Positions 18,926 through 27,101 of a stretch of 63,426 nt of DNA are shown here, one piece after another. The notes beneath the pieces were generated by a model, which made no database searches, was not told the origin of the DNA, and saw only the letters and a list, made by a program, of their open reading frames with translations. How positions within the stretch are numbered: the stretch's first letter is position 1; each line of letters opens with the position of its first letter. Source of the stretch: Lentisphaeria bacterium (lineage in GTDB: Bacteria > Verrucomicrobiota > Lentisphaeria > Victivallales > Victivallaceae); NCBI GenBank assembly GCA_022768375.1, contig JALEMG010000059.1, positions 1-63,426 on the forward strand, given 5' to 3'. The translations under genes and the position numbers were made by a program.

Positions 18926-19681
18926 TCAGAAGTTCTTGTCGTACTTGTCCAGATTGGTCTTGTCAACGACCACATAGAGACGGTCGAACGCCTCCTGCAA
19001 TTTCCTGGCGCTGGGCTCGTAGTCCGGGTCGCGCTTGCCGCCCTTGCCGATGACCACGCCGCTGATCTTCCCCTCCTTGATGAGTTTCTTCACGACCTTG
19101 CCGCTGACGGGGCCGATGTTGGTCAGGAAAAAGACCGGCCGCTTGTCCGCCGGCGAGGAGAAGCACTTGATCTGCGCGCCTTTTTCCGGCAGACCGATAT
19201 CCAGCACGAACGCCCCGGCGTCGGAATTGGCGGCGACCAGATCGTCGATGTGCTTGGGTTTGAGGAAACTGAAAAGGTCCATACCGCCCTCGGCGTAATC
19301 AGACGGAACTTCGATGGAGGCCAGCACGACGTCGTCGGAGCCGTAGGCTTTCTTAAACGTCTCCACCGCGGATTTGGCCGTTTCGCTGTTCAGCATCATC
19401 GGATCGACGACATAAACGACTTTCCTGCCGGGGACGGCGTCCTTCAGGACCGAGCCGGCCCGGTCCGCCACGGAACAGTAGTAAATGCGCCCGGTCTCCA
19501 TGCCGGAACCGCCGGAATTGCCGGAGAGAATGTCATAGGCGTAGACGCCGAGACCGCCCAGCAGCACCAGCACGCAGAGCAGCGCCACGGGCTGAATGGA
19601 GGGATTGGATCGTTGGATTTTCATGCAGACCATGACGCCGAGGAACCCGACGATCATCATGATGATTCCGACTGTGAGCAT
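18926..19681 (-). CDS. membrane-anchored protein of unknown function
   Basis: The 251-residue product begins with two hydrophobic segments (about 3-20 and 32-52). A soluble alpha/beta domain follows, with alternating strands and helices (VVYVVDPMML, FVLDIGLPE, VFFLTNIGPVSG, ISGVVIGKGG). I do not recognise the family; the fold could resemble a Rossmann or periplasmic-binding-like domain, but no catalytic motif is visible. AAAAGGAG precedes the ATG. It has its own promoter and terminator, so it is monocistronic. Confidence 0.75.
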   Translation of the reverse strand: MLTVGIIMMIVGFLGVMVCMKIQRSNPSIQPVALLCVLVLLGGLGVYAYDILSGNSGGSGMETGRIYYCSVADRAGSVLKDAVPGRKVVYVVDPMMLNSETAKSAVETFKKAYGSDDVVLASIEVPSDYAEGGMDLFSFLKPKHIDDLVAANSDAGAFVLDIGLPEKGAQIKCFSSPADKRPVFFLTNIGPVSGKVVKKLIKEGKISGVVIGKGGKRDPDYEPSARKLQEAFDRLYVVVDKTNLDKYDKNF

Positions 19682-19741
19682 TTTGTGATTCTCCTTTTGT
19701 GATTCGCTGTCAATCCGGGATTTACACCGGCGCGCGGTTAT

Positions 19742-19770
19742 ACATTACACACTTCCGGACGAAATGTCAA
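19742..19770 (-). promoter_or_regulatory. promoter of the 18926-19681 gene
   Basis: Minus-strand TTGACA (19770-19765), 17-bp spacer and TAATGT (19747-19742). Confidence 0.6.
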
Positions 19771-19852
19771 GCCGCAAGAGCAAAAAAACGAAGTTTTTTC
19801 CCGCGGGCGGGGGGTTCTCCGCCGCACCGGCCGAAAAACCCGCCGCCGCGAC

Positions 19853-19881
19853 TGGTTTTTTCCCGGTTCCGGTGTTATATT
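19853..19881 (+). promoter_or_regulatory. promoter of the nagA-like/galM pair
   Basis: TATATT at 19876-19881 with TGGTTT 17 bp upstream. The -35 is weak. The ATG lies about 54 bases downstream, with AAAGGG as ribosome-binding site. Confidence 0.5.
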
Positions 19882-19934
19882 CAGTGGCGACATCGGTCAT
19901 CTTCACGAAATCTTAAGAAAGGGATGTTCTCATC

Positions 19935-20849
19935 ATGATCAATCACGGCTGGGTGGATTTGCAGGTCAACGGGCATCGGGGCGTGGATTACAGCGACCCT
20001 GAACTGACGCGGGACATGATCCTGCGTTCGATCGAAGAACTGCTGGCGACCGGGACGGCGATGTTTCTTCCGACGATCGTCACCGGCGATCTGCGGAAGA
20101 ACGTACGCAACGCGCTGATGATCCGGGAAGTGGTCGAAGCCAACGGCCTGCGGGATCATGTGCCGGGCGTCCATTTTGAAGGCCCGTTCATCTCCCCCGT
20201 TCCCGGCGCGGTAGGGGCGCACGATCCCAAGTATGTGGTGCCGCCCACGGCGGAGAACATCGCCGCGCTCATCGACCCCTGCGGCGACTGGGTCAAAATC
20301 ATCACCGTCGCCGCCGACGCGGACGGAGCCGCCGAAGCCATCGCCGCGCTGAAGGAACGGGGCGTTGCGGTCAGCGTCGGTCATCACATGGCCACGACCG
20401 CGCAGGTCCGTTCCGCCGCCGACGCGGGGGCGAAACTGCTCACCCATCTGGGCAACGGCTGTCCGAATCTGCTGGACCGGCACCGCAACCCCTTTTACGC
20501 GGGGCTGGCCGAGGACCGGCTGACGGCGATGATCATCACCGACGGGCACCATCTGCCCGGGGAACTGATCAAGATCATTCTCCGGGTGAAAGGGACAGAC
20601 CGGCTCATCGTCACCAGCGACGCCTCCAGCGTCACCGGCTTCCCGCCGGGAGATTACTCCACGCTGGGGAACAAGGCGATCCTCTACCCCGACGGCAAAC
20701 TCTACAATCCCGACAAACAGTGTCTGGTCGGTTCGGCGTCCACGATCAGCGACTGCATGAACTTCCTCGCTTCGCTGGACATCCTCACCGACGCGGAACT
20801 GAAAAAAGTCGGCCGGGACAACGCGCTGGCCGTGCTGGGCATGAAGTAG
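19935..20849 (+). CDS. minimal NagA-like amidohydrolase (GlcNAc-6-P deacetylase family)
   Basis: This 304-residue protein starts directly at the metal-site strand WVDLQVNG. Residues Q10 and N12 match the QxN form of E. coli-type NagA rather than HxH. HFEGPF, GHHMATTAQV, THLGNG and VTSDASS follow, all typical of NagA. It lacks the N-terminal beta-sandwich half and the C-terminal closing strands, so it is about 80-100 residues shorter than usual. It probably deacetylates an N-acetylated sugar phosphate, but a different amide substrate is possible. galM follows after seven bases. A full-length HxH-type NagA is encoded at 25053. Confidence 0.8.
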   Translation: MINHGWVDLQVNGHRGVDYSDPELTRDMILRSIEELLATGTAMFLPTIVTGDLRKNVRNALMIREVVEANGLRDHVPGVHFEGPFISPVPGAVGAHDPKYVVPPTAENIAALIDPCGDWVKIITVAADADGAAEAIAALKERGVAVSVGHHMATTAQVRSAADAGAKLLTHLGNGCPNLLDRHRNPFYAGLAEDRLTAMIITDGHHLPGELIKIILRVKGTDRLIVTSDASSVTGFPPGDYSTLGNKAILYPDGKLYNPDKQCLVGSASTISDCMNFLASLDILTDAELKKVGRDNALAVLGMK

Positions 20850-20856
20850 GCCGTCC

Positions 20857-21891
20857 ATGACGCGGGAACCGTTTTTCCGTCTGCCGAACGGAGAAATCGC
20901 GTCAATCTTCCGCCTGCGGGAAGCCGACGGATTCGGCGTGGACATCACCGACTTCGGCGGGTGCGTCACCGCGCTATACGCCCCGGACCGGTACGGAACG
21001 CCGCGGGATGTGGCGCTGGGCTGGAAACATCCGGAAACGTACCGGGAGAATCCGGGTTATCTGGGTGCACTGATCGGCCGGATGGCCAACCGGATCGGCG
21101 GCGGCCGTTTCACGCTGGATGGCCGGATCTATCAGACGTGCCTCAACGACCGGAATCACAGCACGCTGCACGGCGGATTCGGCTATTCCCACCGGATGTG
21201 GACAGCGGAGGAGGCCGCGTCCGACCGTCTGACGCTGACGCTGACCAGTCCGGACGGGGACGCGGGATTTCCCGGGAAGTTGTTCATCCGGGCCGCTTAC
21301 TCGCTGAAACCGAAGCATACGCTGGAATTGGAGATCACCGCCGAAGCCGACCGGCCGACCGTGGCCGACTTCACCAGCCACATCTACTTCAATTTGGAGG
21401 GGGAGTCCTCCGGGCATTGCGACACCCACTTCATCACGCTGAAATCCGACCGGGTGACGGCGGTGAACGATTTTCTGGTGCCGACGGGAGAGGTGCTTCC
21501 GGTGGACGGAACCCGGTTCGACCTGCGGCGCGGCCGGAGTTTCGCCGCGATCCTGACGGACCGTCCCGGCGGCTTCGACGACAACTTCGTCCTCGGGGAT
21601 CAGGACCGCCGCTTTCAGGAGGATTGCGCGGTGGTGACGGCTGCCGGGTCCGGCATCCGCATGCGCCTGCACACCTCCCGCCCGGGGCTCCAATTCTACA
21701 TGGGCGGAGGACTGCCGGACACCGCTTTCGCCGGAAAAAGCGGACGACCCTACGCCGCATTCGGCGGCTTCTGTCTGGAACCCCAATGCTGGCCGGACGC
21801 GGTGAACCATCCGAACTTCCCGTCCGTGCGCGTGGCTCCGGACCGCCCGTTCCACGGAATCACCCGCTGGCAGTTCGACTACCTCAAATAA
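20857..21891 (+). CDS. galM: aldose 1-epimerase (mutarotase)
   Basis: The 344-residue GalM-family protein interconverts alpha and beta anomers of aldoses. Signatures are VALGWKHPETY, GALIGRMANRIGGGRF, LHGGFGYSHRMW (substrate His), SHIYFNLEG (second His) and CLEPQCWPDAVNHPNFPS with the catalytic Glu. It follows the nagA-like gene after seven bases and probably shares its mRNA. Its end overlaps by 13 bases the end of the convergent gene at 21879. A galactokinase lies elsewhere in the window. Confidence 0.92.
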   Translation: MTREPFFRLPNGEIASIFRLREADGFGVDITDFGGCVTALYAPDRYGTPRDVALGWKHPETYRENPGYLGALIGRMANRIGGGRFTLDGRIYQTCLNDRNHSTLHGGFGYSHRMWTAEEAASDRLTLTLTSPDGDAGFPGKLFIRAAYSLKPKHTLELEITAEADRPTVADFTSHIYFNLEGESSGHCDTHFITLKSDRVTAVNDFLVPTGEVLPVDGTRFDLRRGRSFAAILTDRPGGFDDNFVLGDQDRRFQEDCAVVTAAGSGIRMRLHTSRPGLQFYMGGGLPDTAFAGKSGRPYAAFGGFCLEPQCWPDAVNHPNFPSVRVAPDRPFHGITRWQFDYLK

Positions 21892-23108
21892 CGGTCCAGC
21901 GTCCGGGAGAAAAATTCCGTCTGCGCGGGGGAAAGCGCGGGATCGCCGCCATCCGCGCCCAGCAGGGGCAGACGAAGCCGGACCGCCGGAGAGACGGTCC
22001 GGTCCAGAACGGACCGCAGATACGCCTCCTGTTTCCGCCGCCGGTCAAGCGCGTTTCTCAGCGCGGCGACCGCGGCGGTGAAGCGTTCCGGCGCGGCGGG
22101 CTTCAATCCCGCGGTCAGTACGCATTCGACGACGCGGACGCAGAGTTCCCGCTCCGGCGGGGCGAGCATCGCGCCAAGTTCCCGCCACGGTCCCGCCGCC
22201 GCCCGGCGCAGACGCATGGCGTCGGGGCGGTCGGACGCAAGTTGCGCGGCCCACGCATGGATATCGCCGGAAACGATCCGGCCGGAGAGTGTTCCATTCG
22301 GCAGACGTTCCGGGAAAAAGAACTGCTCCAGTTCCGCGATCCGCGCCTCCGCCCGGTCCGGCGGCAGCGGAGAACTGCGGTTCCACAGGAGTTTCGCCGC
22401 ATCGGCGGTCAGGGCTTCCTGCGCTTCGGCGGGCGACGTGTACCAGACCAGCCACCGGTCCGGACCTTTCCCGTCCAGCATATCGGCGAAAAGTTCCCCG
22501 GTCCGGCCGTTCCGGGCCAGAATCTCCAGCAGCAGCCGCGCCTGTTCCGCGGCGAAGTCGTCCATCACCGCGCCGCCGGGACGGTCCCCCCGGCACATGG
22601 CCCGAAAATCCGGCAGCCGCCCGGTCCGCGCCGCGAATGCCGCCATCAGCGGATAGGTCCGGTTGCCGGCGACGTACCTGCCCATCGTGTCGGCGGCCCG
22701 GATCGCCTCCTCCAGCCCGACGACCGCCCACGGCGCCAGACCGGCGCTTTCCGGCGAAAAGGTCAGTTGGAATCGGTGGGCGGCCAGCGCCCCGCAGATC
22801 CGCCGCCGCAACGGGAGGTCCCGTTCCCAGAGTTCGGCGTCTCCGGGCAGTTGCAGCACCCCCGGCGCACAGACGAATTTCGGACAGCCGGTGATCACGG
22901 TCAGGTCGTTTTTCGGCGGTTTGAGCCCGGTCAGCCGCCGCCATGCGTCCAACTGCCGGAGCGTTGCCCGGAGAAATTCGGCGTCCCGTCCGGAGTGTTC
23001 GTTGCGCAGACGGACCCGGGAGGCCACGGGCAGATCGGCCCGAAGCGCTCCCGGAACGGCCGCGAACACGGTCAGTGAAAAAAATATGCGGATTATTTGC
23101 CGGTTCAT
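21879..23108 (-). CDS. predicted secreted protein of unknown function
   Basis: The 409-residue product starts with a signal-peptide-like sequence (basic MNRQ, hydrophobic IIRIFFSLTVFAAV, then GALRA). The mature part is helical and Arg/Ala-rich, with few cysteines, and shows no enzymatic motif I recognise. The ATG at 23108 is preferred because it places the signal peptide at the N-terminus. The promoter at 23162-23190 would start transcription near 23155, downstream of an alternative start at 23171. No strong ribosome-binding site is visible. It overlaps galM convergently by 13 bases and is divergent from thiD. Confidence 0.65.
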   Translation of the reverse strand: MNRQIIRIFFSLTVFAAVPGALRADLPVASRVRLRNEHSGRDAEFLRATLRQLDAWRRLTGLKPPKNDLTVITGCPKFVCAPGVLQLPGDAELWERDLPLRRRICGALAAHRFQLTFSPESAGLAPWAVVGLEEAIRAADTMGRYVAGNRTYPLMAAFAARTGRLPDFRAMCRGDRPGGAVMDDFAAEQARLLLEILARNGRTGELFADMLDGKGPDRWLVWYTSPAEAQEALTADAAKLLWNRSSPLPPDRAEARIAELEQFFFPERLPNGTLSGRIVSGDIHAWAAQLASDRPDAMRLRRAAAGPWRELGAMLAPPERELCVRVVECVLTAGLKPAAPERFTAAVAALRNALDRRRKQEAYLRSVLDRTVSPAVRLRLPLLGADGGDPALSPAQTEFFSRTLDRYLR

Positions 23109-23161
23109 CGTCCCGAAGGGGTTGTTTTTTCCTTGTTGCGGATGTACGTTACCCTGCAATG

Positions 23162-23190
23162 ATATTAACATAACATCCCAACCGGGTCAA
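23162..23190 (-). promoter_or_regulatory. promoter of the secreted-protein gene
   Basis: Minus-strand TTGACC (23190-23185), 17-bp spacer and TAATAT (23167-23162). Confidence 0.5.
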
Positions 23191-23195
23191 AACAA

Positions 23196-24041
23196 ATGAA
23201 AAAGAGCGGTAAAGAGCAATTTTATCCCGTGGCCATGACCATCGCCGGCACGGATTCCGGAGGCGGGGCGGGGGTCGCCGCCGATCTGCGGACGTTCAAT
23301 GCGCTGGGAGTTTTCGGCTGTTGCGCCGTGGCCGCGGTCACGGCCCAGAATCCCGCCGCCGTCCGCCGGATCGACCCGGTGGACCCGGCGGGGGTCGCCG
23401 CCCAGATCGACGCGGTGATGGAAGCAATCGCGGTGAAATACTGCAAATCCGGCATGCTCTTTTCCGCCGCGGTGGTCGACGTCGTGGCGGACGCGGTGAG
23501 GCGGCATAAACTGAAACTGGTCTGCGACCCGGTCATGGTCTCCACCAGCGGCGTCCGGCTGATGCGGGACGATGCCGTGGCGGCCATGCGGGAACGCCTG
23601 CTGCCGCTGGCAAGTTGGATCACCCCCAATCTGCCGGAGGCGGAACTGCTGCTGGACCGGAAGATCTCCGGCGTGGAGGAGATGAAGACCGCGGCGGCGG
23701 AATTGAGTTCCCGCTTCTCCTGCGCCGTGTTGCTCAAGGGCGGTCACGACGCGGGCGATCTCTGCGTGGACGTGATCGCCCGGGGCGGCGAACTTCACAC
23801 CCTGACCACGCCCCGGCTGGAAGTTCCGCGCGCCGCCGCCCACGGCACCGGATGCACGCTGTCCGCGGCGCTGGCGGCGACGCTGGCGCTGGAACTGCCG
23901 TGGAAACGGGCGCTGTGCGAGAGCCGGGCCTTCGTATACGGTTCGCTGGCGCAGACGGTGAAAATCGGACCGGGGATCAGCGCGATGTATCCGCCGGTCG
24001 AGGATTCCATCCGTCTGGTGAAACTCGCGCGGACGGAGTGA
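23196..24041 (+). CDS. thiD: hydroxymethylpyrimidine/phosphomethylpyrimidine kinase
   Basis: The 281-residue ribokinase-fold protein carries out the two HMP phosphorylations of thiamine synthesis. It has IAGTDSGGGAGVAADLRTF, AVTAQNP, VCDPVMVSTSG, TPNLPEAELLL, VLLKGGHDAG and the anion-hole motif AAHGTGCTLSAA, all typical of ThiD. The length is normal. The start region is weak: no clear ribosome-binding site precedes ATG 23196, and no TPP riboswitch is visible in the short upstream gap. Other thi genes are absent here; an amidase gene follows after five bases. Confidence 0.9.
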   Translation: MKKSGKEQFYPVAMTIAGTDSGGGAGVAADLRTFNALGVFGCCAVAAVTAQNPAAVRRIDPVDPAGVAAQIDAVMEAIAVKYCKSGMLFSAAVVDVVADAVRRHKLKLVCDPVMVSTSGVRLMRDDAVAAMRERLLPLASWITPNLPEAELLLDRKISGVEEMKTAAAELSSRFSCAVLLKGGHDAGDLCVDVIARGGELHTLTTPRLEVPRAAAHGTGCTLSAALAATLALELPWKRALCESRAFVYGSLAQTVKIGPGISAMYPPVEDSIRLVKLARTE

Positions 24042-24046
24042 CGCGG

Positions 24047-25006
24047 ATGGGGAAACGGTTTCTTTGTCTTCTGGCCGCCGCCGCCGCGCTGACGCTCCCG
24101 GCGGCTCCGGCGATCCGCCAGCGGACCATCGCCGGACGCAACTGCTGCAATCTTGACGACCTGCTGACGCTCAACCGCTTCCTCGTGCGGCAGACCGGCG
24201 GGACCCTGTCCGCCGCCGGGCGGGGGATGAGTCTGCGCTTCGAGCGCAATCAGCGGCGGTTTCTGTGCAACGGATTCCGGGTGGAACTCTGCTTTCCGAC
24301 CGCGTTCGACGGCGCCGCGCCGTATCTCAGCGTCCTGGATTGGCGCAAAGTCCTGCGCCCGCTGCTGTTTCCCGCCTCCGTGCCGTCCCATCCGGTGCGC
24401 ACGGTCTACTTGGATATGGGACACGGCGGCGCCGACCCCGGCGCGCTCGGCGCATTCTCCCGGGAAAAAGACCTGACGCTGGCGCTGGGGCGCAAAACGG
24501 CCGCGCTGCTGCGGCGGAACGGCTTCAAGGTGGTGATGAGCCGCAACTCCGACGTTCAGGTGCCGCTGGCCCGGATCGGACCGTTGCAGCGGCAGTCGAA
24601 AAGCGACATCTTCGTCTCCATCCACGTCAATTCCGCCGCCGACCGGACGCTCTCCGGGATCGAGACCTTCTGCCTAACCCCGGCGGGAGCGGCCTCCAGC
24701 AACGGCGGCAAAAACAAAACCAAGACGCATCCGGGAAACCGGTTCGACGCCAACAACCTCGCTTTGGCCTGGCACATCCAGCGCGCCGTGCTGAAAAGCA
24801 CCGCGGCGACGGACCGCGGCATCAAGCGGGCGCGGTTCGCCGTCCTGCGGGACCTGAGCGCGCCGGGGGTGCTGATCGAAGTCGGCTTCATCAGCAACCG
24901 CGCCGAGGAGAAGCGCCTGAACCGGAGCGACTATCAGGACAAGATCGCCCGGGGCATCGTCGACGGGATCGTCTCCTATCGCCGGAGTTTGTCCCTCAAG
25001 CCTTGA
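24047..25006 (+). CDS. secreted N-acetylmuramoyl-L-alanine amidase (Amidase_3)
   Basis: The 319-residue product has a signal peptide of about 22 residues ending in APA. A 90-residue N-terminal region follows, then a zinc amidase domain. Expected motifs are YLDMGHGGADPGALG (Zn His), EKDLTLALGRK (Zn Glu), FVSIHVNSA (Zn His) and VLIEVGFISNRAEE (catalytic Glu). It cleaves peptide stems from peptidoglycan in the periplasm. ATG 24047, five bases after thiD, is chosen because the signal peptide begins there. The open frame extends upstream only inside thiD. Confidence 0.88.
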   Translation: MGKRFLCLLAAAAALTLPAAPAIRQRTIAGRNCCNLDDLLTLNRFLVRQTGGTLSAAGRGMSLRFERNQRRFLCNGFRVELCFPTAFDGAAPYLSVLDWRKVLRPLLFPASVPSHPVRTVYLDMGHGGADPGALGAFSREKDLTLALGRKTAALLRRNGFKVVMSRNSDVQVPLARIGPLQRQSKSDIFVSIHVNSAADRTLSGIETFCLTPAGAASSNGGKNKTKTHPGNRFDANNLALAWHIQRAVLKSTAATDRGIKRARFAVLRDLSAPGVLIEVGFISNRAEEKRLNRSDYQDKIARGIVDGIVSYRRSLSLKP

Positions 25007-25031
25007 AAAAACGGACCGGACGGGTTATATT
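25003..25031 (+). promoter_or_regulatory. promoter of the nagA-methyltransferase operon
   Basis: TTGAAA (25003-25008, overlapping the amidase stop), 17-bp spacer and TATATT (25026-25031). AAGGAGAG precedes the ATG at 25053. Confidence 0.7.
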
Positions 25032-25052
25032 TACGCCGGTCAAGGAGAGATT

Positions 25053-26261
25053 ATGCTTCACGTCAACGCGAAAAAAACCCGGGTGCGGCGACTGTACGTC
25101 GCCGACTACCTGATCACCCCGGATCACATCGTCCGCAACGGCGCGGTGCTGTGCGAGAATGACATGATCATTGCCGTGGGCGGCGTTTCCGGCTTCAGTC
25201 TCGACAGGGAACTGGAGGTCTACCGCTTCGACAACGGCTACATCACGCCCGGGTTTCTGGACACCCACATCCACGGCGCGGGCGGATTCGACTGTTCCCG
25301 GGCGGCGGATTCGCCCACGTCCCTCGGCGCCATGAGCGCGATCCTGGGGCGTAAGGGGGCGACGGGATTCTGCCCGACGGTAGTTTCCGACGCTCCGGAC
25401 GTGATGATCGCCAATCTGGTCCGACTGGCGGAGGAGATGGGCAAGTCTCTGCCGGGAGCGGACGCCATCGGCATCAACATCGAGGGGCCTTTTCTCAATC
25501 CGGGAAAAGCCGGGGCCCAGCCGCCGAAGTTTCTGCGGGAGATCGACCTCAAACTGGCCGCCGACCTCATCGACGCGGGAGGGGGACTGGTGAAGATCAT
25601 GACCTTCGCGCCGGAACTTCCGGGCGCGGAACGGCTGATCGCTCTGCTGCGCGAGCGGGGGGTCATCGCTTCCATGGGGCACAGTCTGGCCGGGGAGGAG
25701 GAGACGCTCCGGGCCATCGACGCCGGGGCGAATCACTGCACCCACCTTTTCAACGGCATGAATCCGCTGCATCAGCGGCAGGTCGGACTGCCGGGCATCG
25801 TGCTGACCGACGACCGGGTCTCGGTGGAACTGATCATCGACGGCCGCCACGTCCACTCCCGGATGGTGGATCTGGCCTGTCGCTGCAAGACGCTGCGTCA
25901 GATCATCGGGATCAGCGACGGCACCATGGCCAGCGGCATGCCCGACGGCGCGTACCACATCGGGCCGTCGGAGATCATCGTGCAGAACGGGTTCTCCCAG
26001 AATGCCGCCGGCAATCTGGCCGGGACCACCACCATGCTGGACTCCGGGTGGCACAGTCTGATGAGTTGCGGCCACCTCTCGGAGACCAAGGCGGCGCAGG
26101 CGGTGACCTGCAATCCGGCGGAACATTACGGTTTCCGCGACCGGGGCGAACTGCTGCCCGGCAAGCGGGCGGATCTGGCGGTGTTCGAGAAGAACACCAA
26201 CCGGCCGCTGATGACCGTCCGCCGGGGCGAGACCATCTACCGGGCCGGGGAAACGGCATGA
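25053..26261 (+). CDS. nagA: N-acetylglucosamine-6-phosphate deacetylase
   Basis: The 402-residue amidohydrolase has the full NagA architecture: N-terminal beta strands (residues 10-62), metal motif FLDTHIHGAGG with H72 and H74, NIEGPFLNPGKAGAQ, SMGHSLAG, CTHLFNGMNPLHQR, ISDGTMASGMPDG and the closing beta segment GELLPGKRADLAVF. It converts GlcNAc-6-P to glucosamine-6-P and acetate in amino-sugar catabolism and wall recycling. The HxH form suggests a two-metal site of B. subtilis type, unlike the QxN paralogue at 19935. It overlaps the methyltransferase gene by four bases. Confidence 0.92.
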   Translation: MLHVNAKKTRVRRLYVADYLITPDHIVRNGAVLCENDMIIAVGGVSGFSLDRELEVYRFDNGYITPGFLDTHIHGAGGFDCSRAADSPTSLGAMSAILGRKGATGFCPTVVSDAPDVMIANLVRLAEEMGKSLPGADAIGINIEGPFLNPGKAGAQPPKFLREIDLKLAADLIDAGGGLVKIMTFAPELPGAERLIALLRERGVIASMGHSLAGEEETLRAIDAGANHCTHLFNGMNPLHQRQVGLPGIVLTDDRVSVELIIDGRHVHSRMVDLACRCKTLRQIIGISDGTMASGMPDGAYHIGPSEIIVQNGFSQNAAGNLAGTTTMLDSGWHSLMSCGHLSETKAAQAVTCNPAEHYGFRDRGELLPGKRADLAVFEKNTNRPLMTVRRGETIYRAGETA

Positions 26262-27094
26262 AGGAAACCGCCTACACGCTGCTGGACAGCGGGAATTTGC
26301 GCAAACTCGAACAGGTCGGCCCGTACCGGCTGATCCGCCCGGCGCTGAACGCGTTCTGGGCGCCGACGCTGCCGGAGGCCGAATGGCGGGAGGCGGACGC
26401 CGAATTCGTCCGGGACAGTTCCGGGCGCGGCGCGTGGCGCGGCCGGGAACGCCTTCCGGACCGGTGGGAAGCCGGGTGGGGCGGCATGGTCATGCGGATC
26501 AAGCCGACCGGTTTCGGGCATCTGGGCTTTTTCGCGGAACAGTTCCGCAACTGGGAGTTTTTCCGGCGGTCCTGCGCCGGACGGGAGGCGCTGAATCTTT
26601 TCGCCTATTCCGGGTTGGGGTCGCTGGCCATGGCCGCCGGCGGCGCCGCCGTGTGCCATCTGGACGCGGCCAGGGGCATGGTCGAGTGGGGCAGGGAAAA
26701 CCTCGCACTCAACCCGAAGATCCCCGACCGCGTCCGCTGGATCGTGGACGACGTCAACAAGTTCGCCGCCCGGGAACTGCGCCGCAACCGCACGTACGAC
26801 CTCATCGCGCTGGACCCGCCCACCTTCGGCCGCGGCTCCTCCGGGCAGTTGTGGAAAATCGAAACCGACCTGCCCAAACTGCTGGCCGATTGTCTGGCGC
26901 TGCGCCGGCCGGACCGCCCGTTCACACTGGTCCTCAGTTGCCACTCCCCCGGGTTTTCCCTGCTGGTTTTGGAGCGGCTGGTGCGCGAAGCGACCGGCGG
27001 CGCGGGGGAGATCGTCGCGGAGGAGATGTTCATTCCCGAGGCGACCGGGCGGAAACTGCCGTCCGGCATCGGCGTGCGTTGCGAACTGCCGTAG
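26258..27094 (+). CDS. class I SAM-dependent methyltransferase (RlmI/RlmK-like)
   Basis: The 278-residue protein has the SAM-binding motif ALNLFAYSGLGSLAMAAGGA with the acidic LDAARGMVEW, then YDLIALDPPTFGRG (the DPP motif IV of rRNA m5C and related enzymes) and LVLSCHSPGFS. The catalytic-loop SCHS resembles RlmI-type cytosine-C5 methyltransferases, but the N-terminal PUA domain is missing. Target RNA unknown. ATG 26258 overlaps the nagA stop (ATGA). It ends seven bases before the convergent dsbD-like gene, with no obvious terminator between. Confidence 0.8.
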   Translation: MKETAYTLLDSGNLRKLEQVGPYRLIRPALNAFWAPTLPEAEWREADAEFVRDSSGRGAWRGRERLPDRWEAGWGGMVMRIKPTGFGHLGFFAEQFRNWEFFRRSCAGREALNLFAYSGLGSLAMAAGGAAVCHLDAARGMVEWGRENLALNPKIPDRVRWIVDDVNKFAARELRRNRTYDLIALDPPTFGRGSSGQLWKIETDLPKLLADCLALRRPDRPFTLVLSCHSPGFSLLVLERLVREATGGAGEIVAEEMFIPEATGRKLPSGIGVRCELP

Positions 27095-27101
27095 TTCCGC
27101 T

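Noticed and set aside
23109-23195. TPP riboswitch upstream of thiD
   Set aside because: The gap is 87 bp, partly used by a divergent promoter, and lacks the conserved CTGAGA and related THI-box elements.
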